A DNA stretch of 64,000 nt from Thermincola ferriacetica. Its GTDB lineage: Bacteria; Bacillota; Thermincolia; Thermincolales; Thermincolaceae. The stretch lies in contig NZ_LGTE01000014.1 of assembly GCF_001263415.1 (NCBI RefSeq), positions 24,379 to 88,378 of the forward strand. The letters are read 5' to 3'. This document shows positions 8,231 through 15,307 of the stretch, one piece after another; position 1 is the first letter of the stretch; every line of letters starts with the position of its first letter. Under the pieces are notes generated by a model, which saw nothing but the letters and a program-made list of their open reading frames with translations, had not been told where the DNA came from and searched no databases. A program made the position numbers and the translations under genes.

Positions 8231-10131
8231 ATGCTACAGTAGAAAAAAATTATGAAATCCTGAAAAACGATGCCCTGCAGGATATTTCTAAGTGGCAGGA
8301 AAAAGCCCGCGTTCTTGTTGGAACAGCAACATGTGGGAGAGCAGCCGGAGCTTTGGAAGTTCTCGATATTTTTCGGAAAGAAGTTGAAAACCGCCAATTG
8401 GATGTAGAGGTTATGGAAGTAGGCTGTATGGGACACTGCTACGCCGAACCCATGGTCATTATTTACAAGCCAGGCTTCCCACCGCTATGTTACGGCTCTG
8501 TCGATGAGGGTATCGCCAAACGCCTGGTCACAGATTACCTGGAAAATGACGACCCTTGCTTTGATTTTGCCATGGCGGCCCTTGAACCCAATGACATGTT
8601 CCCTACTTTCGAAGATTTTCCGCGCGGTGTTTATGAACAAAAAATTGTTCTGGCCGATTGCGGTCTGATTAATCCTGAAGACATTAATCAATACCTGGCC
8701 CGTGACGGTTACAGTGCCCTGGCCAAAGCCCTGTCTATGAAGCCCGCGGAAGTGGTGGCCGAAATAAAAGATGCCAAACTGCGGGGCCGCGGTGGCGCCG
8801 GCTTCCCAACGGGAGTAAAATGGGAAATCTGCCACCAGGCTGTAAGCCCCGAAAAATACGTAATCTGCAACGCGGATGAAGGCGACCCCGGGGCGTTTAT
8901 GGACCGGGCCCTGCTGGAATCAAATCCGCATCAGGTAATTGAAGGCTTAATGATTGCGGGCTTCGCCGTTGGAGCCTCCAAAGGTTACTTTTACGTAAGA
9001 GCCGAATACCCGCTGGCTATTACACGGTTGCGCACAGCTCTGGAACAGGCGCGAGAAAAGGGTATACTGGGAAGTTCTGTTCTCGGTAGTGATTTCGGGT
9101 TTGACATAGAAATCTTCCAGGGTTCGGGAGCTTTCGTTTGTGGAGAAGAAACAGCCTTAATTGCCTCCATGGAAGGAAAACCCGGGATCCCTAACCACCG
9201 GCCTCCTTTCCCTGCCGTTTCCGGTTTGCGTGGAAAACCTACGGTAATAAATAACGTCAAAACCTTGTCTTACGTTCCGCATATCATTCGTAAAGGTGTT
9301 GACTGGTTTAAGAGTATCGGTACCCCTGATAGTCCCGGCACCGCTGTTTTTGCGCTGGCCGGTAAGGTTGTCAGCACTGGTCTGGCCGAGGTTCCGATGG
9401 GTACCACATTACGGACCCTGATATATGACGTCGGTAACGGCATTAAAGATGACAAACCCTTCAAAGCCGTGCAAATCGGCGGGCCATCAGGCGGTTGCCT
9501 TCCCGAATCCTCACTCGACCTACCAATAGACTTTGATTCCTTACAGCAGGCAGGAGCAATGATGGGGTCAGGCGGTCTGGTTGTGTTAAGTGAAGACGAC
9601 TGCATGGTGGAAATAGCCCGGTACTTCCTGGAATTTACGCAAAAAGAATCCTGTGGTAAGTGTACCTTCTGCCGTCTGGGCACCAAACAGATGCTGGAAA
9701 TCCTTACAGATATCACTAAAGGCCAGGGCAAGCCAGAAGATATAGACTTACTTTTAGAGCTGGGAGAAGATATCAAAGCAGGTTCTTTATGCAGCCTGGG
9801 TAAGACTGCTCCCAACCCGGTTTTAACCACCATTCGCTTTTTCCGCCATGAATACGAAGCCCATATTCAGGAAAAACGGTGCCCGTCACTCATGTGCAAA
9901 GACTTAATCAGTTATATTATAGACCCCGCAAAGTGCAGTAAACTGTGTGATGCCTGCGTAGGCAGTTGTCCTGTTGAAGCCGTTTACACCAAGCCCGACA
10001 TGCTAAAAGACATTCACCAGGATAAATGCGTCAAGTGCGATAACTGTTTGGTTACCTGCCTACCCTTGTACCAGGCAGTCGTGAAAGTATCACCGCCTGT
10101 TGCGGTAGAAGGGGGTGGCAACCATGAGTAA
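8227..10131 (+). CDS. NuoF-like NADH-binding flavoprotein with extra iron-sulfur domains
   Basis: 634 residues. An N-terminal thioredoxin-like [2Fe-2S] domain (residues 1-105, ATCGRAAGA and EVGCMGHCYAEP) corresponds to HndB. Then comes the NuoF core: GRGGAGFPTGVKW and the NADEGDPGAFMDR region for FMN and NADH, and ESCGKCTFCRLGT for a [4Fe-4S] cluster. The C-terminus adds a two-cluster ferredoxin domain (CSKLCDACVGSCPVEA and CVKCDNCLVTC). This architecture is that of HndC/HydB in NAD(P)-linked hydrogenases and formate dehydrogenases. It oxidises or reduces NAD(H) in the cytoplasm. In the second C-terminal cluster motif the usual CP is replaced by CLP (TCLPLYQ). Confidence 0.92.
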   Translation: MNATVEKNYEILKNDALQDISKWQEKARVLVGTATCGRAAGALEVLDIFRKEVENRQLDVEVMEVGCMGHCYAEPMVIIYKPGFPPLCYGSVDEGIAKRLVTDYLENDDPCFDFAMAALEPNDMFPTFEDFPRGVYEQKIVLADCGLINPEDINQYLARDGYSALAKALSMKPAEVVAEIKDAKLRGRGGAGFPTGVKWEICHQAVSPEKYVICNADEGDPGAFMDRALLESNPHQVIEGLMIAGFAVGASKGYFYVRAEYPLAITRLRTALEQAREKGILGSSVLGSDFGFDIEIFQGSGAFVCGEETALIASMEGKPGIPNHRPPFPAVSGLRGKPTVINNVKTLSYVPHIIRKGVDWFKSIGTPDSPGTAVFALAGKVVSTGLAEVPMGTTLRTLIYDVGNGIKDDKPFKAVQIGGPSGGCLPESSLDLPIDFDSLQQAGAMMGSGGLVVLSEDDCMVEIARYFLEFTQKESCGKCTFCRLGTKQMLEILTDITKGQGKPEDIDLLLELGEDIKAGSLCSLGKTAPNPVLTTIRFFRHEYEAHIQEKRCPSLMCKDLISYIIDPAKCSKLCDACVGSCPVEAVYTKPDMLKDIHQDKCVKCDNCLVTCLPLYQAVVKVSPPVAVEGGGNHE

Positions 10132-10783
10132 AACGGTAACAATAACAATCGATGATAAACAAATTTCGGTTACCGAAGGCGAAAAACTCCTTTGGGCAGC
10201 GCTGGAAAACGGCATTTATATACCGCATCTCTGCGGCGTTAAGGAAGCTGAACGTCCCGAGGCCAGTTGCCGGCTTTGTTTCGTAGAGGTCGAAGGAATG
10301 CCTAATCCGGTTACGTCGTGTACCCTATCTGTAAAAGAAGGCATGGTAGTCAGGACACGCAGCCCACGGGTAGACAGATTAGTCCGGACAGGTTTCGAAC
10401 TGCTGCTGTCCAATCACCGTTTAGGTTGTGCCAAATGTGCCAAAAACGGTAAGTGTGCTTTACAAAAAATGGCCAAAGAACGGGGACTAAAACTTAAGCT
10501 TACCCGGTTAAGAAGCCTTGTAAAGGAAACGCCTGTGGATGACAGTCCCCAATCGTTCAGTTTCGATCCTTCCCGCTGCGTTCTTTGCGGGCAGTGCGTT
10601 TGGGTAGATAGGAATAAAGTCAAGGTAGGCGCCATCGGTTTTATCAAGCGGGGTATGGACCGAAAGGTCTCAACTTTTGGGGAGGTAAAACTGGCCGAAT
10701 CCCGCTGCACCCAGTGCGGTGAATGCGTCAAGGTATGCCCCGTGGGCGCACTGACAGCATCTTCGGAAAAAGAGAGCCATTAA
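10124..10783 (+). CDS. NuoG N-terminus/HoxU-like iron-sulfur subunit without catalytic domain
   Basis: About 219 residues. A plant-type [2Fe-2S] domain (HLCGV, ASCRLCFVE, TSC) is followed by the NuoG-type Cys-rich segment (HRLGCAKCAKNGKCALQ) and a two-cluster ferredoxin domain (CVLCGQCV and CTQCGECVKVCPVGAL). It stops where NuoG or FeFe-hydrogenase proteins would continue into the catalytic part, so it is HoxU-like. The ATG at 10124 overlaps the NuoF stop by eight bases and has GGGGG about eight bases upstream; the GTG at 10115 is less likely. The first ferredoxin motif lacks a normal fourth cysteine (CVWVDRN), so that cluster may be incomplete. The partner enzyme is not in this window. Confidence 0.88.
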   Translation: MSKTVTITIDDKQISVTEGEKLLWAALENGIYIPHLCGVKEAERPEASCRLCFVEVEGMPNPVTSCTLSVKEGMVVRTRSPRVDRLVRTGFELLLSNHRLGCAKCAKNGKCALQKMAKERGLKLKLTRLRSLVKETPVDDSPQSFSFDPSRCVLCGQCVWVDRNKVKVGAIGFIKRGMDRKVSTFGEVKLAESRCTQCGECVKVCPVGALTASSEKESH

Positions 10784-10800
10784 GGCTCTCTTTCCTTTTA
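10769..10800 (+). terminator. Terminator of the NADH module
   Basis: A 10-bp stem AAAGAGAGCC/GGCTCTCTTT with an ATTAA loop that contains the stop codon of the last gene, followed by TTTCCTTTT. Confidence 0.85.
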
Positions 10801-10914
10801 ATTATTAAGTTTTTTACCCTATTTAATTTTCCAAATGAATTAGAGCAGTGTTAATTGGAAGGAGTGTAGTTAATACAAGGTGCGGCTTTTAGTACAATAG
10901 CTGAGGCTGCGAGG

Positions 10915-11109
10915 TTACCTGGCCAGCACGATTAGCGCTCTTCGCACGGAGCCGTTGTCGGTATACAAGAGCTTAGTGGAAACGATATCCCACCCTACCG
11001 AGCAAAATTCGTTCAACGTGGTCTCGAACTCCTTGATCTGGGACTCCCTTTCCCCAAGATCACCACAATCGTCCAGCCGAGCTACCTCAACAACCCTGTA
11101 CTCCGCCAT
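10915..11109 (-). CDS. Small DUF4177-like protein
   Basis: 64 residues. The pattern EYRVVEV followed by ETTLNEFCSVGWDIVSTKLL and a hydrophobic C-terminal strand resembles the small DUF4177 family, soluble proteins of unknown function. AAGGAG lies eight bases before the ATG at 11109. It stands alone between the NADH module and the radical SAM pair. Confidence 0.65.
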   Translation of the reverse strand: MAEYRVVEVARLDDCGDLGERESQIKEFETTLNEFCSVGWDIVSTKLLYTDNGSVRRALIVLAR

Positions 11110-11304
11110 TTCAACCACTCCTTAATTCAATTTTATATAATATTATATTGGATGATACAGACTAAAAAACCTCCTGAAAATGAGAAATTTACAAATGGGG
11201 ATAACCGGCCCCAGGTATTTCGGTTTGGATTTGAATACATGCAGCTGCAAAAGCGCTTTTACCCTGGCCAAAGCTTCTCGAAATTCAAGATAACGGGCCC
11301 CTGT

Positions 11305-12042
11305 TTATTTTAGCTTATTTCCTTCGGGCACCCAGGACCAAAGTTTTTTCGGGACGTGCTTCCTGGCTAATTTCTTGTTCAGGCGGCCTTCCACCGTCTG
11401 CGAATCATAATAAACATCCCAGAAAGAGTCGAATTCATGTTCATCAAATTCCAACCCCAATTGACTGTATGGGTAAACCCTAACCTGGTTGTTTAGTAAA
11501 ATATAGGCCTCTGAACCTCTTATAATAACCACTGTCTCCTTCGGATAACGGCGCCGGAAATGCTGCAGCAATATATCTTCGATGCGGTGTCTGAACTCCG
11601 CCCTGCCCACTAGGGTTTTGGTCCGGTTTTTTGCCGGGTGGAACCTGATAAACCCCTTGACCCGGTGAATTTCGGCCCAGACCTGCCTGGCCCTGGAGTA
11701 CAGTTGCGCCGCTTCAGGTGTTAATTTCCCCAGTACAACGCCGATTCCCTGCTCCAAAGCCTGATTTATGACTGTAAAAATAAGAAAATTATTGTCAGCA
11801 GACCGAAAACGGGCCGCATAAAGCAGTATTTTTTCCAACTGATTAAGCTGCCTGGGCCGGTAAAGCCAATCGACCCGGCCGTACTTTTTACAGTATTCAT
11901 CGGCCAGTTGTTCCAGGGTATAATCTTGATCTCCCGCACCGGCTTCATCAGCCAGAAACGAAACTCCCTTATTTAACCGCAGAAGCAAGGCTGCCTTCAA
12001 AAAGGAGCGGGGAGTTAACCCGCGATAAATCAACACCTTCAT
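11305..12042 (-). CDS. DUF4130/TIGR03915-type partner of a DNA-repair-associated radical SAM protein
   Basis: About 245 residues. The sequence (MKVLIYRGLTPRSFLKAALLL, PRQLNQLEKILLYAARFR, VKGFIRFHP near residue 130, FDEHEFDSFWDVYYDSQTVEGR near 205) fits the DUF4130 family called a probable DNA metabolism protein (TIGR03915). The family is almost always beside the radical SAM protein encoded just upstream, as here; the two frames overlap by about 75 bp. The biochemical role is not established. The SOS-type promoter upstream of the pair supports a DNA-damage role. The start could also be the GTG at 12045. Confidence 0.82.
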   Translation of the reverse strand: MKVLIYRGLTPRSFLKAALLLRLNKGVSFLADEAGAGDQDYTLEQLADEYCKKYGRVDWLYRPRQLNQLEKILLYAARFRSADNNFLIFTVINQALEQGIGVVLGKLTPEAAQLYSRARQVWAEIHRVKGFIRFHPAKNRTKTLVGRAEFRHRIEDILLQHFRRRYPKETVVIIRGSEAYILLNNQVRVYPYSQLGLEFDEHEFDSFWDVYYDSQTVEGRLNKKLARKHVPKKLWSWVPEGNKLK

Positions 12043-13189
12043 CACTCCATAGGGCCAATTGTTCTACATGTTTAAAGCTGTTATAGATTTTGCCGTTTAC
12101 AGTCAAAAAAGGCAGCGCCCTTGTCACCACCACACCCATTCGTTTCAATTGGGTTATCTCGGTAATCCGGCAACTCTTCCGGGCCTTAATAATTCTGCCG
12201 GCCGAAGTATGGCCAATGCCGGGCACCCTTAGCAATTCGTAATACGAAGCTTTGTTTACTTCCAATGGATACCGGTCTATATTTTTTAAAGCCACTGCCA
12301 GCTTAGGGTCCATCTCCAGCGGCAGATTTCCGTTCTTATCAAAGGACAGTTCTTCAAAGGTTAAGCGGTATTGCCGCATCAGAATGTCGGCCTGGTACAA
12401 CCTGTGTTCCCGCAGCAAAGGCGTTGCCGCCATATCTTCCAGCGGGGTTTCCGGGATCGGTTGAAAAGCGCTGAAATAGGCCCTATGCAAACCGTAATTC
12501 CGGTACAAATTGTTGACGCTGCCCAGTATTTCTGCATCACTTTCTCCTGCCGCGCCCACGACAAATTGAGTGGTTTGGCCGGCTGGCAACCTGTTTCGAC
12601 CCATGAGTTTGTTAACCCATTTCATTCTCACAAGCACATCATCACTCAAATTCTTGGTTTTGCTTAAACTCTTTAAACGCTTTTGATTAGGAGCTTCTAC
12701 GTTTATGGATACCCGGGTAGCCAGCTCGGTGGCTTTTTCCACATAATCATAGGTCGCACCGGGTAAAATTTTCAAATGGATATACCCCTTGTATTGATAT
12801 TTAAACCGCAGGAGTTCCACGGTGTTCAGCATATCAGCCATGGTCTTTTCCGGCCGGTAGGAAACTCCTGAACTTAAAAAAAGACCTTCTACATAATTGC
12901 GCCGATAAAATTCCATAAATAATTTGGCCAGTTCTTCCGGCTGAAAACCGGTTCTAGGAACATCCCGCTGTACCCGGTTAGGACAGTAGAAGCAGTCTTT
13001 TTGGCAGGCGTTGGTCATCAATACCCGAAATAAGGAAACACATCTTCCATCGGGCAGGAAACTATGGCATACCACATTGCGTATGGCTCCCTGAAAGCCT
13101 TTGCTGTGGCCGGAACTGCACCCAGTCGCAGCACAAACATCGTATTTGGCCGCTCCTCCCAGTATCCTCATTTTTTCCAAAGTATCCAA
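11969..13189 (-). CDS. Radical SAM protein of the putative DNA modification/repair family (TIGR03916-type)
   Basis: About 406 residues. The radical SAM cluster motif CxxxCxxC is ACQKDCFYCPN. The preceding AAKYDVCAATGCSSG segment is typical of this family, and the C-terminus carries a helix-hairpin-helix DNA-binding motif (LLRVPGIGHTSAGRIIKAR). The family is distantly related to spore photoproduct lyase and is thought to act on DNA, but the reaction is unproven. The start is the TTG at 13189, nine bases after GGAGGTG. The longer frame beginning at 13246 would start inside the promoter and is excluded. Confidence 0.88.
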   Translation of the reverse strand: MDTLEKMRILGGAAKYDVCAATGCSSGHSKGFQGAIRNVVCHSFLPDGRCVSLFRVLMTNACQKDCFYCPNRVQRDVPRTGFQPEELAKLFMEFYRRNYVEGLFLSSGVSYRPEKTMADMLNTVELLRFKYQYKGYIHLKILPGATYDYVEKATELATRVSINVEAPNQKRLKSLSKTKNLSDDVLVRMKWVNKLMGRNRLPAGQTTQFVVGAAGESDAEILGSVNNLYRNYGLHRAYFSAFQPIPETPLEDMAATPLLREHRLYQADILMRQYRLTFEELSFDKNGNLPLEMDPKLAVALKNIDRYPLEVNKASYYELLRVPGIGHTSAGRIIKARKSCRITEITQLKRMGVVVTRALPFLTVNGKIYNSFKHVEQLALWSDEGVDLSRVNSPLLFEGSLASAVK

Positions 13190-13222
13190 GGCCCGCCACA
13201 CCTCCGGTGATTCCCTAACAAA

Positions 13223-13251
13223 ATTATACAGAACAAACGTTCGCACGTCAA
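13223..13251 (-). promoter_or_regulatory. Sigma-A promoter with LexA (SOS) box in its spacer
   Basis: On the minus strand TTGACG (13251-13246), a 17-bp spacer and TATAAT (13228-13223) form a near-consensus promoter about 35 bases upstream of the TTG start at 13189. The spacer contains GAAC-N4-GTTC at 13231-13242, preceded by C on the minus strand. This matches the Gram-positive LexA/DinR box CGAAC-N4-GTTC. A repressor there would block RNA polymerase directly. Confidence 0.78.
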
Positions 13252-13260
13252 TTCAAAAAT

Positions 13261-13938
13261 CTAGCGATAGGCGCGAGCTCTTTTGGGGAACAGCCTGATA
13301 AGAATCATGCCGGCAATGAAACCTCCTATGTGAGCCCACCAGGCCACCACATTACCGGGCGCCCCGATTGAGGCCAACCCGTTAAAAGCCTGAATCAGAA
13401 ACCAGAGGATTAAAAATATCAAAGCCGGAATTTCCACAAAAGTAAAGAAAAAGAAAATAGGAATCAGGGTAACTATCCTGGACCTGGGAAAACAGACAAA
13501 GTAAGCCCCCAAAACCCCGGCTATGGCGCCGCTGGCGCCAACCAGCGGTTCTTCCGCCAGGGGATTGGCCAGGACCTGGCCTATGCTTCCCGCAATTCCC
13601 ACCAGCAGGTAAAAAATCAAATACCGAAAATGCCCTAACCGGTCTTCGATATTATCGCCAAAAACCCAGAGAAAAAGCATATTGCTTAAAACATGCAGCC
13701 AACCGCCATGCAGGAACATGGTGGTAAAAAAAGGTATCAAGACTTCCGGAGAAAAATTCCCTGTCAAAAAGCTGGCTGTGGCAATTTTCGGTACGACTCC
13801 GTACCTGTAGAAATAAAGAGTTAGTTCCCGCGGCCCCATACTAAGTTCGTGAATGAATATCAGTATGTTTACAATTATCAAAGTAACATTGGCAATAGGA
13901 AAGGTCCGCGGTCGAATGCTGTCACGAATGGGTATCAT
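13261..13938 (-). CDS. Rhomboid family intramembrane serine protease
   Basis: 225 residues with about six membrane segments. The catalytic serine lies in GASGAIAG (near residue 135) and the catalytic histidine in WWAHIGGFIAG near the C-terminus; the HGGWLHVLSNM motif of the family is also present. It would cleave membrane proteins within the bilayer; the substrate is unknown. A GGAGGAG ribosome site lies before the ATG. The stop lies about 10 bp upstream of the -35 of the radical SAM promoter, so the two are separate units on the same strand. Confidence 0.93.
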   Translation of the reverse strand: MIPIRDSIRPRTFPIANVTLIIVNILIFIHELSMGPRELTLYFYRYGVVPKIATASFLTGNFSPEVLIPFFTTMFLHGGWLHVLSNMLFLWVFGDNIEDRLGHFRYLIFYLLVGIAGSIGQVLANPLAEEPLVGASGAIAGVLGAYFVCFPRSRIVTLIPIFFFFTFVEIPALIFLILWFLIQAFNGLASIGAPGNVVAWWAHIGGFIAGMILIRLFPKRARAYR

Positions 13939-14116
13939 CTTGCTCCTCCATATAACAGTTTTCTAATACCATAATAGAATTATTATAACCAAATTAACAG
14001 GGTTCCTGCTTTATTGCCTGTAATTAATTGAAGCAAATATTCACTTGCCTTACTAACATGCTTTAAAAAGGTAGGCTTCGCCAAGACCTTCCGGGTAAAG
14101 CTTAGCTTTTTATGCC

Positions 14117-14147
14117 AAAAAAGGCCGTAACTTTCCGCGTTACGACC
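14117..14147 (-). terminator. Terminator of the lipoprotein pair
   Basis: The stem GGTCGTAAC/GTTACGGCC (one G-U pair), with a seven-base loop, is followed by six T on the minus strand, about 40 bases past the stop at 14189. Confidence 0.8.
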
Positions 14148-14188
14148 TCTGTTATATCCGGTTCACTTCATCAATCCCCGGTATCCTG

Positions 14189-14662
14189 TTATATCCTTGA
14201 CCAGAGATATTTCCAGTCACCGTTGACCTTCACCAAGTGCAGGGTATTGGTTATCTCTTTCTCTCCTTTGGGCGTATCCACTTTCACAGTATAGTAGACT
14301 TCCGCCACATTCCTGTATGGCATTTTTGACTCAAAGGGGTCCTGCCACTCGGGGAGCATCTTTACTTTTACCAGGGCAAAGTTCTCATACTTAATCTTCA
14401 TATGGCTTTTCTTTTCCGCCATCTGTTTAGCAAATTGCTCCTTTGTTATTAAAGCCTGAATATCAGGGTGCAGATACCCATAAAGCTTGTCCCAATCTTC
14501 CTGCTCAGTGCTGGTCAAAACCTGGGTGGCTATTTCAGCTATGTCAGGAGCTATGTTAGGCTTTGGAGGGCTAACCTTGGCCGCCGGTCCCTTTCGACCG
14601 CATCCCATTACCCCGAAAAACAACACCATTATTACAAAAAATATAAGTATCTTACGATGCAT
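14189..14662 (-). CDS. Lipoprotein with NTF2-like domain, copy 2
   Basis: 157 residues with a lipobox (FGVMGC, Cys near residue 21). After a proline-rich linker comes a domain with IATQVLTSTEQEDWDKLYGYLHP and a C-terminal VKVNGDWKYLW strand, like small NTF2-fold/DUF4878 lipoproteins. It is a tandem paralogue of the gene 12 bp upstream, sharing the DW.LY.Y.H.DIQ and NVAE..YTV patterns. It would be anchored to the outer face of the membrane. Function unknown. Confidence 0.78.
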   Translation of the reverse strand: MHRKILIFFVIMVLFFGVMGCGRKGPAAKVSPPKPNIAPDIAEIATQVLTSTEQEDWDKLYGYLHPDIQALITKEQFAKQMAEKKSHMKIKYENFALVKVKMLPEWQDPFESKMPYRNVAEVYYTVKVDTPKGEKEITNTLHLVKVNGDWKYLWSRI

Positions 14663-14674
14663 ACTATATCCCCC

Positions 14675-15157
14675 TCAATTTTTTGGCCAGAGATAAGCCC
14701 ATTTTCCATCAGGGCCTTTGGCCAGATAAAGGTTGCTCTTAATTTCCTGTATTCCTTTAGAGCCTTCAACAGTTACAGTGTAGGTTATTTCAGCTACATT
14801 GTTAAAAAGCAGTTCCTGATTCGCCGGGTCTCGCCATGTTTTTATAAATTTTAATTTTTCAATCCTGTAACCTTGATATTTTAATTTTATACGATTTCTG
14901 GCCTCTGTGCGCAGTCGTATGAAATCTTCTTTAGTTACCGTGCCCTGAATATCAACATGAATATAATCATATAAGGCCGCCCAATCGGCGGACATATAGG
15001 CATCAAGTACTCCTACGGCAACCTTGGCAATCTCCGGAGGAATTCCATCGGCAACTACCGTACCCATAGAAGATTCTTTGCTTCCGCATCCGGCAGCAAC
15101 CAAAACCGGCAGCAAGAAAACAATAATTATGTAGATGAAGGAATTCTTCTTTGTCAA
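14675..15157 (-). CDS. Lipoprotein with NTF2-like domain, copy 1
   Basis: 160 residues starting at a TTG (GGAGG eight bases upstream), lipobox LVAAGC (Cys near 24). The body (VGVLDAYMSADWAALYDYIHVDIQG, then NNVAEITYTVTVEG and GKWAYLW) is homologous to the downstream gene, so this is a tandem duplication that has diverged substantially. The shared conserved aromatic and acidic positions suggest one common ligand or role, which is unknown. Confidence 0.78.
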   Translation of the reverse strand: MTKKNSFIYIIIVFLLPVLVAAGCGSKESSMGTVVADGIPPEIAKVAVGVLDAYMSADWAALYDYIHVDIQGTVTKEDFIRLRTEARNRIKLKYQGYRIEKLKFIKTWRDPANQELLFNNVAEITYTVTVEGSKGIQEIKSNLYLAKGPDGKWAYLWPKN

Positions 15158-15307
15158 TTAAGGTTCCTCCCAGTAGCGCTTGTTTACACCTAACCCTATT
15201 TTAATATAATACAAAATTCACTTAACATAAAGAGTATTAACTGGACTTTCGCATTTTGAGAATTATTCCCTGTGCCCTGTAATGGTGAAACAACCGTTTT
15301 TCCGAAG

